Source of the DNA: Chaetomium olivaceum
Lineage: Eukaryota > Ascomycota > Sordariomycetes > Sordariales > Chaetomiaceae
Direction of reading: 5' to 3'
Length of the DNA stretch: 64,000 bases
Assembly (NCBI GenBank): GCA_039881045.1
Contig: JAYWVB010000063.1
Location: 62,001 to 126,000, forward strand
Positions 1-11,379 of the stretch are shown here, piece by piece. Positions within the stretch are counted from its first letter, which is position 1; each line of letters begins with the position of its first letter. The notes below the pieces were generated by a model, which searched no databases, was not told the origin of the DNA, and saw only the letters and a list, made by a program, of their open reading frames with translations. The position numbers and the translations under genes are program-made.

Positions 1-1013
1 AACTTCAAAAAGTAAAAGGCGGACTTCTACTCGCATACGTCTCGGAATGGCTATGGGAGCCTCCTGTGCCAATGATATACCCAAAAACAAAAACTCCGTT
101 GTACCGCTATGTTACTACGTCAGCATCACAATTTAGAGTATGTGGCTGCCTGTAGCTTCCATAGTTTGGTAATGGACTTTCCTCGGCCATTTGTACTTGT
201 AGTGCGACGCTGGCTTCTATCCTGGGTTTTATCCTGCTTGCTACGCCGCATGCGAGGACAAATTCAGAAGCCAGGAGGGGTCGTCCCGGACTGATATCTG
301 TCACCGAACCTAGGAGTTGCGGACTACATGAACTGAAACATGGAACGCAACCGGCAAAAGTCTAACAATCTGCAAATGTCTCGAGACTTGAACGGTGGAG
401 ACGAGTTAAATCGAAGAGAAGCATGACACCACGTTGACTGGCTGTAAACAGGCACTAGTCGTGTTTAAAACAATACTTACTGTCATCATGACTTCCAGTA
501 CATCAAGCTACGTTACAAAGAGGGAATGAGGGAATTTGAGTTGAGTTCCGGAGACTCGGAACAGTATTCACCATTGTCAGGAACCCCCTTAAGCGGTGTG
601 ACACAACAACGCCATCGAGATTTGCTTTCGCAGGCCCATCAGTTCCCCTTGCCCGCAGCCAAACATGCAAATGCAAGACATAGATATAATACACAGCTTC
701 CGAATCTCCAGACCGAACGTCCAGTGACCTCGAGAAAGGACAAATAGAGACGAGTACGGTACAAACCCATTGTAAGGAATGGCTTTCACCCCCTAGCTTG
801 TCAAGACAACAAACAAAAGAACTTTGAGGTGCCAGGGCAGAACAAGCAAAGTATCAAACAATTTAAACTAGGTAGGTAGTTGGTTCCGTAAACTTGATCA
901 TCGGAGTTTTAGTCTCTTCACTCTAATTAAGGTAGCCAATGCCACCTGCAATAACCACAGTAGGTAAGGAAGACTCAAACAAACAAACGAATTCAAACGG
1001 GCCACATAGAATA
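1..1013. other. Intergenic, no gene seen
   Basis: Only short overlapping reading frames without recognisable protein similarity. The right part (about 840-935) is AT-rich and holds a TAGGTAGGTAG-type motif, a kind of sequence that recurs in the spacers of this window, and it lies directly before the kinase relic. Confidence 0.5.
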
Positions 1014-2720
1014 ATGGAGAACTTCACTCCACCGAGATCACCGGTGTATTCCTATCATGCCTGCCTCGAAATGGTCGACGAAATAAACCGCTACAAACCT
1101 GGCGGATTCCACCCAGTTCTAATCGGCGACATCCTGGATAGCCGCTTCAAAGTGGTCAAGCGACTGTGTGGCTTTGCATGGATGTGACTCGACATAAATG
1201 GCGAGCAATTAAGATCTATGTTGCCGAATCCTTCCACGAGGACCTTGCCAGCGTGAAACTGGTCCAGCCAAACCCGGAACAGCTATCCATTTTTGCTACG
1301 TCACTTGAGCACTTTTGGGTTGTCGGGCCCAACGGCCGCCATCTTTGCGCTGTGCAGCCCCTACTGGGCAACTGGGACCCCCAGTATCTGAGATAGCATC
1401 CCGTTACCGGAACAAACCCTTGCTTCTTAGGGATGTCTGTCAATAGATGGCCAAAGCGGTGCATCTGCTCCATAAAAATGGGCTCTACCACGGTCGCCTC
1501 TACCCCAACAATCTCCAGTTTCTCGTCAAAGACACGATCCACAAGTTGACCGAAGAAGAGATGAGATGATTGGCGACCCGAATCTCTGTCAAGTCCGTCA
1601 ACGCGTCAATTGGCGACATCCAGACACCATAGCGTCTTTTCGGGTTTCAACCGAGCACGGGAATAACGACAACAAAACCCCCAACTACGACAGCAATATA
1701 GACGGTGATAGGTTCCGGTGTGACTGCTTCCGCGGACCCTACGACCACATCTATCACGTCCCAACCTGCCACACCTTCAACAACCCATCACTGCTCGCCT
1801 TCCCAACCGAGCTCGGCCTCTTTTCTGGTGCTGTGGACGCCGCCGGCCGCCGCGACCCGTACGTCATGTGCAGCATCGCCCTGGCCGACCTCGACGCCTG
1901 CATCAGGCACCCTCTCAGAACCACCCGCCACCCACCCCTACACCGCCCCCGAAACCTGGGCAACCCCCTTACCATCAACCCCACCCCCCTCATCACCAAT
2001 TCAAACCCAAACAACCCCCTCATCACCAGCCCCACCACCACCTCCACCACCACCGCCACCGCCGCCGCCGACATCTGGTCCCTCGCCGCAGCCATGTACA
2101 TGTACGCCGCCCCGGGCCGTGTGCGGCAGCGACCCCTTCCCCGACCGCTTCCGCTTCCCTGCCGACCACCCGCTGGCTGCCCGCGCTAGCCAACTACCTA
2201 GGCCTGCCCCCGCCCGGCGCGGTTGAGGGGTGTGGTGGTGGGCGGGGCGGTGCCGAAGGTTGTTGTTGTTGCTGTTGCTGCTGCTGCTGCTGCTGCTGCT
2301 GAGGGCGGCGAGGAGGAAATGGCGGAGGAGGGGGAGGGAGAGAGGGCGAGGGTTGGGTGCGGGGGTGGGTGAGGGGTGGGAGCACAAAGTACTGGGAGGA
2401 GACTTGGAGGAGGGCGGTGGATGGCACGGGGGATGCGACGGAGGAGCAGTTGATGGTGAGGTTGCGTGGGTGGTGGTGGTGGAGGAGGAGGAGTGGTTGG
2501 ATATGGTTGAGCCTTTGAGGAGGGGGATGGGGACTGGTTTGCTGATGCGTGGGACGATGGGCTGAAGTGTGAGCGGTCCCTGAGTCAGGATGATATTTGG
2601 CTGTTTGCGCATTTGTTGGGGAAGATGTTTAAGTGGCGGCTGGAGGATAGGGCGACGATGGACGAGGTGGTCAATCATATGTGGATTTGGGATGGGGAGG
2701 ATGGTATGGATTGTTCGTAG
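1014..2720 (+). pseudogene. Decayed SRPK-like protein kinase relic
   Basis: I read this as the remains of an SR-protein-kinase-like Ser/Thr kinase. The N-terminus (ATG 1014) has the family lead-in YKPGGFHPVLIGDIL and RFKVVKRL, but the glycine-rich ATP loop is missing: the frame jumps from KRL straight to VWLCMD in another frame at about 1165. Next come RAIKIYVAES (VAIK-like), then LYHGRLYPNN near 1490 in place of the usual HGDLRPSN catalytic loop, YTAPETW (APE motif) near 1940, and DIWSLA (subdomain IX) near 2070. The C-terminal lobe ends with DRATMDEVVNHMWIW and a TAG at 2718-2720. The pieces lie in different frames separated by stops, a Pro/Thr-rich expansion (about 1930-2070) and a GTT/GCT trinucleotide run (2259-2301). 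Without a P-loop and with an altered catalytic loop it cannot make an active kinase. A spliced but degenerate pseudokinase is less likely. Confidence 0.75.
2259..2301. repeat. GTT/GCT trinucleotide repeat
   Basis: About 14 uninterrupted GTT then GCT/CTG triplets inside the kinase relic, encoding polyQ on the minus strand. It falls between the remnants of kinase subdomains IX and XI and probably arose after loss of function. Confidence 0.85.
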
Positions 2721-3001
2721 TGTCCCGTCGCGGCCATTCAAGTCTTAAATCTAGAATCACTCATCTACTTCATGCTTTGGGTTTTACTCTCCCTTTGTTG
2801 TGTACCGTGTAATGTGAGTATTAACAAGTATGATGTATAATTTGACAGATAACACTATTTTTTGACTGGAACGGAATGTTGCAAGAGATGGTATGTCCAC
2901 TATTCGTGCCAAGAACTTCCCAGCGAGGACCAGTTTCCAACTGGGAATACAGGTGCCGTGTTCGGGACTCACCCAACGTGGGAAGCGGCTGGGTCACCGA
3001 T

Positions 3002-4865
3002 TTAGGAGCCCCAGTCTACATCATACCAGGTCTGCCAAGTGCTCCTTTCCGGCTCGGGTTTGTAACGTGAACTGACAACCGCCTCACAACCCGGTATACC
3101 TTCCAAGTGCTCCTTCAGCCATTGCTCCTCCTTGACCAGCCTTTGGATCCACCAGTTGTCTGAATGTGCCGCCTGTCGGATGACGCTGTCTCCCCATGCC
3201 CAGGGATATGCCGCTTGTACGAATAGCGAAGCTAGACCGTCGTGCTTAACCAGTGCCCTCAAAGGTCGAGCGATGCACATGTAGCCTCTCACAATCTGCA
3301 CCCCCTCGTCCTGGGTCGTTTGCCAGCGGTCTATCGCCGGGTCTTTGAAGAAGTCGGCGAAGATGACACGCACAGTAAGCGCCGATGTGTTGATCTTATC
3401 ACGCAGCCACTTAACCGTGTTACGCCAGTCGACTATAGCGGGGTGTTGATCAACGGGCCATTGGTGCTGCCCGTAGGGCGGGAAGACGAGCTCGAGGAAG
3501 CGGAGGTGGGCGAGACAGTCGATAGGGATGATATCCCGAAGGAAATGCGAGGCAGCCAAACGCTCGTATGGGTAGTCATCCCCGATGCTGACGGTTCCCG
3601 GGTCCCATCGGTCGTTTTGCGGAATTATAGAGTCCAGGGCCCAGTACGGCGACGCCTGGACATCGTGAACAATGAAACGGTTACGCGAGAAGAAGACGAG
3701 CTGGGCATCGCGGCATAAGGCGCGGCAGACGAGAAAGAGGCTGGTTGGGGGATCCCAGCAGTTGCAGGTGGAGGAGAACGCAGCGTGTCGGCGACGGCAA
3801 AAGCAGCCCGGGGATGGTGCTGGCCTGGCCGAAGGCTCAACGCCCAGGCATTGGTTCAGCCGGCAACCGTGATGAACGTGTACCGTCCAAAACGTGACAA
3901 GCCGGGCGGCGTACCTGGTAGCGAAAATATTTTCTAGACCACGTAACCTCCTTCCAGGGGGCTACCAGGTCTGTATATTCGAGGATAAGTAGCCGCAGCT
4001 CGCGCGGCAGGTTTGCCAGGCCCGACGTTGCCTCTGCAGGTGCAAGGCGAAGATGTGACGACTTGAAACGAGCATCTAGGACAGCGCTTTCGGCTAACTG
4101 CTGGAGTGCGCGGTCCTGTTGTCTGCAAAGCCGCACATGGCAGTCTTTGAGGGGCGGGAAGAGGGCGAGCGGAGCGATGGCTAGCTGACCAGCCTCCAGC
4201 GTATACTCGTGCTGATGACTGATATCACAGACTAACGAGAGTTTTAGATGCTCAGAGCGAACGTGGGGCGACAAGTGGACCGCAGCGTCGTACCAGCTAG
4301 TTAGGAGAGCTTGGGCTGCCAGCTTAGGGGAAGTCGGGTCTGTACTAGAGGAAACGGGATCGAGCAGCGGTCGACGGTGCACACTCCTGTGGTTTTTGGC
4401 GCAATAGGCGCGGATATCATCGATGTTCGGGTCAGGCTCGACGTCGTCACCGCAGCAAACTGGCGGGTAATGGCTCGAGTTGATCGGATAGTGGCAAGAG
4501 CACTCGTTGAGAACAATCTTGAGACTCGTCAAGGAGGCGATAGCCGTTGGCGACAGAGCTCGGAGCGGCTCGACGGAGGCCTTGTAAGCGTGGATAACGA
4601 AGTGGTTGGCAGAATACAGCAGGGTAGCGGCTTCGGTGTACAGGGCGCGGCAGGACTGGAGTAAACTAGTGAAGTTGCGCGTCGGAGGCGGGTCAAAGGC
4701 CGACACAACTCGTCACGACTCCTTGCGGCCATCCAAGTAATACGTGTATGGGCGCGCGTCACGGCGGGCTATGCCGATATCAAGATATATGCGGTGGCGT
4801 AGGTGAGGAGGCAGCCTTAGCAGAATCGGTGGCTGGGGCGGCTGCTCCTCGATGCCTCGCCTCAT
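3002..4865 (-). pseudogene. F-box-like/2EXR-type fungal protein, broken
   Basis: A minus-strand gene starting at ATG 4865 with an F-box-like N-terminus (ILLRLPPHLRHRIYLDIG), followed by SLLQSCRALYTEAATLLYS, a second F-box-like motif LPRELRLLILEYTDLV and the segment PWKEVTWSR. It then has a Cys-rich stretch (CFCRRRHAAFSSTCNCW), LFLVCRALCRDAQLVFFSRN and HFLRDIIPIDCLAHLRFLEL to the stop at 3002. Two defects break it. A TGA at 4713-4715 lies in frame, and similarity resumes immediately after it. A frame change lies between about 3925 and 3886, where EVTWSR and the Cys-rich part are in different frames. Such proteins are abundant and uncharacterised in Sordariomycetes, possibly substrate-recognition modules. 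A single-base consensus error could explain the frameshift but less easily the stop. Confidence 0.7.
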
Positions 4866-5766
4866 CGTTAGGGGCTGATGACTGGTGGTCGCTGTCACGG
4901 TTGATTTGAATGGATTAGTGGCAATTAACTCTCGACTGTTCAATTTTCCGTCCCGTTTTGTGATTTGTTTAGCTTTGCGACGGAGGACTGAGAGCATAAG
5001 CGGGCTTGTTAACAGAAAACGCAAATCAATTGAAAGCGGAGCGAATTACATGTAATTACCCCCCAGAAGGTAGGTGGGTACCAATCACCTGTCAGGGCGT
5101 GGTTGATGCAATTCCTTGGGCGTTCCGAAGGCGTCGGCCTGCAGCAAGGCTGTCATGATATTAGCTGAAAGCTTTCCAGGTCCAACGCCACAAGACGGGG
5201 GCGTGGGGGGGCAGCGTTGGCCAGTCTTGTGACTCCTGTCCGGGCCGTCCCGTTCGTCCTCCCACATCCCGCCGCGATGAATTACTCCCATCCCTTCCAC
5301 GTTTCCTGGCACTCGTGCTTCAGCTTCTATCCTTTGGGGGAGTACAACCAGTCCTGCGCTACCTTCCCCTCCTCAAGCCCCAGTACGTTTCATAGAAGCG
5401 CTCCCCGGTATGTTGTTCTCGGTAAGTCATTTCGGTAAGGCGCGGGTGGCAAAGATTGTCTTACATGAATGGCCGACACCCTTGAGAATGTAGATGAATG
5501 TCCACAAACGAAGCTGGACTTGTCTGATTCCATAGCTTTCGTCGTAAATGCTCGTCTCGATTGAACTCTGCGCGGGCCCCTCTATTAAACGACAAGTGAA
5601 TACCAAATGAACTGCAATGTAACCACCGAAATCGGTCAGCAAAAACCCATAAGATATGCCACCCTCGCTTTTCCCGTTTTACCTCGCCCAGCTCTAATGA
5701 AAATGAAATCCCCGCCCTGTAGCCGCAGTGCCGACATGCCGCCTCTGCCGCACGTGTAACCCTACC
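4866..5766. other. Intergenic, no gene seen
   Basis: Spacer between the 5' end of the F-box-like gene and the 3' end of the nicotianamine synthase gene, both on the minus strand. It should contain the promoter of the former. No convincing reading frame or structured element was found. Confidence 0.5.
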
Positions 5767-6905
5767 CTACCCCCTAACCCTTGCCACAATAACCGAGTTC
5801 ACCACCTGTCCATATGGGTGCACAACAACGCAGCACTCCAGCCTCTTCAGCAAACTCTCGGTAGCCAGATCAACCTCGGGGTAGAGACACGTCCGCAACC
5901 CCCAGCTACTGCGGACCACTAACAAAGCCCCGGGCCGCATGCGGTCAACGACCTGCAGGACGATACCCTCCTTCTCGGCCTGGGTGATGCCGACCAGGGC
6001 GGCCATGTAAACGACGTCGAACTCGGCGAGGTCCTTGTCTGTGGAGGTGGCCTCGGCGCAGATGAACTCCATGCCGCGGCCGGCATCGCCGAGGGCAATC
6101 GAGAGGCTGAGCGAGGCAGCGATGGCGGCTGAGTCGTAGTCGACGTTGAGTATCACCGGCTGTTGCTGCTTGTTCCTGGTCTCGGGGTTGGGGGCGGCTG
6201 ATAGGCTGGTGACGAGTGCATCCTGCTTGAGGGCTTGCAGCAGGCAGAGCGAAGTCAGTGGCAGCGGGCCCGAGCCGATGAATGCCACGCGGCGTGGGGG
6301 GACCTTGGTGGCAGATAGGATGGAGCAGAGCTCTAGGCGGGTGAGCTCTTGGTAGTTTTCGTAGTAAGGGAAGGTCTTGAGGCGGGCAAAAACCTCGTCA
6401 GGGGTGCCCTCGGTGGAGAGGATGTGCTCGGCCCAGTGCAGCTCGAGGCAGGACTCGGCCTGGGCACAGATCTGGCGGAGTGAGGGGAGAACTGCCTGCA
6501 CGCGGGCGTGGGAGAGAACCTATGTACAGAGAGATGTCAGCTGCTGTGGCTGGCTGTGGTGCTGCTGGCAACGTGGCATGCGGGTGGGGGTACCCTGTCG
6601 ACGACCTCCCGGTCGTGGATCTCGGAGCAGACCGACACGAGGTTGCCAAGCAGCTTGTTGATGGCATTGCCCGGCCGGAAGTGAGGGAGCTTGAGCAGAT
6701 CGGAATGGGTCTCGACAATGCTGCGGACCAACCACCGAACCTTTTCGGCCCTAGCGTCGGCTAATTGGTCGTGGAGTATGTCTGCCTTCTCGACGATGGC
6801 GAGGGAGTCGTGGGAGGCGCAGGGACAGGGTTCCATTTTCGCTGTAGGGCTACCGAACCGCAACCACGAAGTAAGGAGAGACATCCTGGGAAGAAGGGTT
6901 GCCAT
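5767..6905 (-). CDS. Nicotianamine synthase
   Basis: Predicted nicotianamine synthase, which condenses three S-adenosylmethionine molecules into the metal chelator nicotianamine in the cytosol. Two exons: 6905-6594 and 6519-5767, with a 74-nt intron (GTACCC...ACATAG) joining REVVDR to VLSHARVQAVLP in frame. The product is 354 aa, close to the size of fungal members. The Rossmann-type signature VAFIGSGPLPLTSLCLL is complete, followed by VILNVDYDSAAIAASLSL and FDVVYMAALVGITQAEKEG, all typical of the family, and it ends VNSVIVARVRG. The first ATG of the long frame was taken (6905); downstream ATGs at 6884 or 6836 are possible. There is no obvious pathway partner beside it. Nicotianamine in fungi is linked to iron, zinc and copper handling, so metal-responsive control is plausible but not visible here. 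The frame is intact. Confidence 0.9.
6520..6593 (-). other. Intron of nicotianamine synthase
   Basis: Donor GTACCC at 6593 and acceptor ACATAG ending at 6520, phase 0. The branch site is probably the CAGCTGACATC stretch about 20 nt before the acceptor. Confidence 0.85.
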
Positions 6906-8257
6906 GGATTTCTCGGGAGAGAAGATGGAGTATTTAACGGTTTCGAGGTTGGACGGTTTCAGGTCTTGGGGGTCTTTGGGATCCAGGGGCCGTCGGTCAA
7001 CAACAAGCACTAGGCCACGCCGGCGTCAAATCCGTCCCAGGTCGATGTGTCAGGGAGGCCAAAAAGGGAGAACAAAAGAACGAAGGAAGGGTGGGAAAAG
7101 ACAAATAAGGTCCGAGATCACTGGCTATATTTCCTGCGACCTCCACGCTTGCCCGCGCATCCCACGGCAATGGGGGGTCCCCGCCGGAGTGGCAGGACTG
7201 GCGGCTCGCACTTGCTGGCGTTCCATCCCACTCGAACGCGGCATTTTGTGGTGCCCACATTTGGCGCCTGAGTGTCTGCCCAATTTGACGATGGCATGCG
7301 GAATGTTGCAGGGCTGGTGCAGGGCAGGCTAGGCAGTGGGAGGCAGTGAGTGGGTTGCAGCTCGATGGGGACCCGTGGACCCGTGGACCCCATGGGCCCC
7401 ATGGGCCCCATGGGGTGTTCTTGTCACCGTTGCCAGTAAAGTTGCCAGTCTGTTGGCAGGTGGCAGTTAGCAAGTTTGCCAGTTTCAACTGTTGTTGGCC
7501 GCCGCTTAGCCGCACTTTGGAGGGGGACGGGGCAGACCATCAAGGTGCCCGGCCGTCAGGGTTCTCATGAAATTGTTGAATTTGGGAAACCGTCAAGCTG
7601 CGCAACTGCCAACAGGGGGCGGGTGCCTGCCTACCACTCTCGGACAGTGCCCGGGTGGATTGGCACGATTGGCACGATTGCACGATTGGGGCCTAAGCGG
7701 CCCGGTTATCAGATCATCTCGTTGATCTGGGTGGAGTCCATCAAGGTTCTCAATCTCCGTGTGCCGTGCCCAGACACGCCAGAACTACCCGAATGCCCCT
7801 TCCCGCCCCTGCCACTGATTCGTATGTCCCGAGTTTGTGTGCCTTCTTTGATCTTTGACGCAATCTAATTCCGGAATTGGGTGCATCCAGCGGTGAGCCG
7901 AGCATGCTAGGCCTGTCAGGCTGCTCTAAAAGCGAGACACGGTTGCCTCACACTGCTTCGAGGCATTGCCTCTAAACTTTATCTTTGTAATTCCCTCGGC
8001 GCCGACTTCGCACATTGACCGGTTTACACCCTTTTAATCTTTCCAATTTCTCCACTGTTCCAGACCTCCCGACTCCTGAGTCCCAAGTCTCCAGTTCCGA
8101 GCCTCACTCACTCTCAATCAAGTCTCGAACTTTTCTCGAGTGCTTCCTCCATTCTCTCTTCTCCATCGTCCGACGCCGATTACACCATCGTCCATTCCCA
8201 CCATCTCTCTCTCACGCCGGCATTCACAGTGAGTCGTAAGGAGCCACCACCACCGCC
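6906..8257. other. Shared divergent spacer with long CT-rich leader
   Basis: The 1.35-kb region lies between the divergent nicotianamine synthase (-) and ATP-grasp (+) genes. It contains the 8-mer ACCCGTGG in two tandem copies and three copies of the self-complementary unit CCCCATGGG (7371-7415). From about 8010 to 8220 it is a pyrimidine-rich leader typical of fungal 5' UTRs, ending in the good start context CACCGCCATGGCT. No coding sequence is recognised. Confidence 0.55.
7371..7415. repeat. Tandem plus palindromic G/C repeat
   Basis: ACCCGTGG twice, then CCCCATGGG-type units three times. Each CCCCATGGGG is its own reverse complement, so the block can form alternative hairpins. It lies in the divergent promoter region; function unknown. 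Confidence 0.8.
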
Positions 8258-10444
8258 ATGGCTGTCGGGATACTGCCGAGCCAGGTCAACGGCTGGCCTC
8301 CGAAGTGTGCCTTCGACTCAGATACGGACTCGACCTATCCGCCTTTCCACACTCCGCCCTCGCCCTTGAGCGCCGTCAACGGTAATTCCTCTCTTCTGGT
8401 TGAGTGGAATGTATTTCGTTGACACAGGACAGAACCGAGCAGCCTCTCCCGCCCTTTCTTCTGGGAGATTATTCCACTTTGCGAATTATACTCGATCGCT
8501 CACATCATCCTCCTACCCAGCTCACTACGGCTGTCATATAGCCAATCTCCGCTGCGTACTGGCTCTAACAACACCAACGGAGCCAATGGCGCCAATGGTC
8601 ATCAGCCGCGCTCGGAGCCACCCTCCCGCTTCATGGACGCTCTCACGACCCTCGGTCTCGGTCCATCCAACTTGGCTCATGCGGGAGTCTCTGTCTTCAC
8701 GGCCATTCTGCCTTCTACGGACGGCTATGTCGCCCGCTCCGACTTCTTGCGACTCCGTCTCCAAGATTTTCCCTTCTCCATTTCCAAGATTCAAGAATGC
8801 GTAACTGCGTCGAAGAAGTACACAGCATGCAGGCTATCATCGTCGTCCGTCAACTCGGAGGAGGGATTGGCCAATCTCATAGAACAGGCAGCCGGAGTTA
8901 TCCAATGGGGTGACCTCGAGGCTTCGGTCTCCATCCTTAACCTCCAGCACTACCTATTGGGATTGACTCACGAGCTGCGGGATCGACTGAACAATGCGCC
9001 CTGGCTCACCTCGCACCCAGTTGCCCGCAAGCGGCTAGCCCTGATAAGAGGCCGACCCAACCTCACCGCCGGCGGGCCCATCTACCGCGCAGCCCGTGCA
9101 CTGAACATCGATCTTGTCATCATCGACGACGAAGGCCACTGGCTACAGCCCGATACCGACGACAACAGCATGCACCGCGAAGCTTTTATTGCCACCGACA
9201 TGACCGAAGACTCCGGGGTCACTGACCGCATCATTGCCGCCATCACACGCTATCCGCTCCCCATTCACGGTGTCTTCACTGTGTCCGACAACTTCTTCGT
9301 TACTGCCGCCCGCGTTGCTGACGCCCTCGGTCTCCCTACAAACCCCGTCTCCGCCTTCGAAACCTCGGTCGACAAGTACCGCTCCCGCCTCCTGCAAGAC
9401 GCGCCGGGCCACACCGCCCGAGTGACTAGCGTTGAGGAGCTGAACGTGCTCTTGACCGCCCCCGCCAACGGCAACGCCGCCTTCACGCCCGTCTATCCGC
9501 TCATCGTAAAGCCCACCAAGGGCTGGTCCTCGGAGTGCGTCAGCAAAGTCTCAATCCCGCCCGACCTCGCCCTAGCCGTGCAAAAGGCCACGTCCCGACA
9601 CGGCAGCGCCGCCGTCATCGAGCCCTTCTTCGACGGCCCTGAGATCGACGCCAACTTCGTCCTGCTGGACGGCGAAATCCTTTTCTGGGAGGTTGCAGAC
9701 GAGCCTCCCTGCCAGGCCGACCGGCGCGACGCGAGCGTGCAGGACACCTTCAGCCCGGAGGCCCTGACGCTGCCCAGCGCCCTGCCGGAGCGCGAGCAGG
9801 CCGTCGCCCGTGACACCCTGCGCGACCTGCTAGTCCGCGCGGGCTTCCGCACAGGGGTATTCCACGTCGAGGCCCGCGTCGTGCACTCCGGGTGCGAGTA
9901 CCGCGACATTGGCGGCGGGGTGGTGGACCTCGCGAGGAAAGAGGAGGGCAATGAAGGGGACAAAGTCGCGTGCAAGCTCATCGAGATCAATGCGCGCCCG
10001 CCCGGGTACCGTGTCAGCGTGCCGTCGCGCCACACGTACGGCGTCGACTTCTTCGCCGTGCACATGCTCGCCGCGGTCGGGGACCACGAGCGCCTGCGAC
10101 TAGCGGCCCGGCCGTTTGATCACGCGTGCGAGGGGAAGACAAGGGGCGCCCAGTACTGGTCCCGGCTGGTGTATGTGCCCGTGCCCAAGGCCGGCGTTGT
10201 GCGGCGCGCGGCTTCGGGCCTGCCGCCGTGTGAGGAGCTCAAGAGGCGGAGGCCGGATCTGGCCGAGAGGATCGTCGTGGCGGTGGATTACTGCGTACCG
10301 GGAGAGCGGATGACGCTGTATACGGACGGAGCCAGGACGTATGCTGCCCACCTTTTGGTGTGCAGTAGGGTGAGCAGGCGGGACGCTATTGAGGTCGGGG
10401 ACGAGGTGTTGAAGGCGTTTAGGATGGAGGTGGATGAGGATTAA
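8258..10444 (+). CDS. ATP-grasp carboxylate-amine ligase, 711 aa
   Basis: A large ATP-grasp protein, the fold of glutathione synthetase, carnosine synthase and BacD-like ligases that join a carboxylate to an amine through an acyl-phosphate. Exon 1 is 8258-8381 (MAVGILPSQVNGWPPK...). A 51-nt intron (8382-8432) has donor GTAATT, branch TTGACAC and acceptor ACAG, and exon 2 is 8433-10444. The splice keeps frame (phase 1) and adds RPFFWEIIPLCELYSIAHI. The nucleotide-binding lobe starts near YPLIVKPTKGWSSECVSKV; then come VIEPFFDGPEIDANFVLLDG and the metal-binding strand CKLIEINARPPGYRVSVPS. The N-terminal pre-ATP-grasp part carries RLALIRGRPNLTAGGPIYR and VFTVSDNFFVTAARVADALG. The substrate cannot be told; comparable fungal proteins lie in and out of secondary-metabolite clusters, and no cluster partner is beside it here. 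The frame is intact. Confidence 0.85.
8382..8432 (+). other. Intron of ATP-grasp gene
   Basis: Fifty-one nt, GTAATT...GACAG, phase 1. Chosen because it is the acceptor that joins the ATG-bearing exon to the long open frame; neighbouring AG sites at 8427, 8439 and 8442 give the wrong frame. Confidence 0.7.
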
Positions 10445-11365
10445 AGGAGAATTCAGGGGGTATGTTGAGAAGCGGGGCCTGCTACATAAGCCTCAGGGAC
10501 TTTTATTACAGTCTTCTGCCATTTACGGTGTTGTCTTGCTTGGGTTTGGGGGAAGGGGTATCAGAACACAAAGTTATGGAGTCAGGTTGAGACAATTGCT
10601 TTCCATGTATGTACAAATGATACAGTAGACTTTTGTACTCAGATTGGCTGCACTGTTTAGGTAAGGTAGTTACCAGGTGCTACAGATTAGACCAAGGCTC
10701 TCGACATTTTTGATTCATCAAACTGAGTGTTGGAACTGAATGACGCACTCCATCCGTCCTGCTGCATTAGTCCCCAAAATGCCTAACCGGACGCAGCATG
10801 GAGTGCAGGCGGGTAGCTTAGGTACATAACCAAATTAGTGCAGATGAGAAATGAGGAGACTGACATCCGCATAAAACAATGGTTTTAGTCTTGAAAATTG
10901 GCGAGCAGGTTGGTCTAGTTAGTAGTTACAATCCAGATTCAAACTTTTGGCAAGGACTATAGTAGTCTGATTAAGGGATGAGGGGATACATAAAAGCAAA
11001 TCTTGATTCTTCAAACTGAACTTCACATTTTCGCTGAGCGTCTTGGACCGCTGTCTGGAGAGGGGATCTGGTCTCAGTCCGGAATACGTACCCGTGCCAC
11101 GCCACATGACTTCGACATGGGTAGCCCCTTGCGCCAGTCCCTTGCCGAGTCATTGGGCAATTATTGAGTTGCTCTCGTATATTATTCGTCGTCGTTTGGT
11201 CATTCGTTGGTTTATCAGTGCCAAGGTAAGACAAAAATATTTAAGATGTGTGCGTGTGTGTATAAAGGAGGAATGTGGACATGGTTTAGGACTCATTCGA
11301 TAAAGTGGAGTTGGCGTATTTAGCGAGTTTCAATTGTGACTTTATATGGACTTCAAGCTTTCCAG
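10445..11365. other. Intergenic before LINE insertion
   Basis: AT-richer spacer with no recognisable gene. It includes GGTAAGGTAGTTACC near 10660, an example of the GGTA/TACC motif that recurs in spacers here. It ends at the 5' target-site copy of the LINE. Confidence 0.5.
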
Positions 11366-11379
11366 TATTATCAAGTACT
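11366..11379. repeat. 5' target-site duplication (TATTATCAAGTACT)
   Basis: Fourteen bases, TATTATCAAGTACT, repeated exactly at 12178-12191 on the other side of the LINE fragment. Confidence 0.85.

Noticed and set aside
2001..2741. Minus-strand 246-codon frame over the kinase relic
   Set aside because: Starts at a non-ATG codon and consists of polyQ/polyS/Pro repeats antisense to the kinase remnants.
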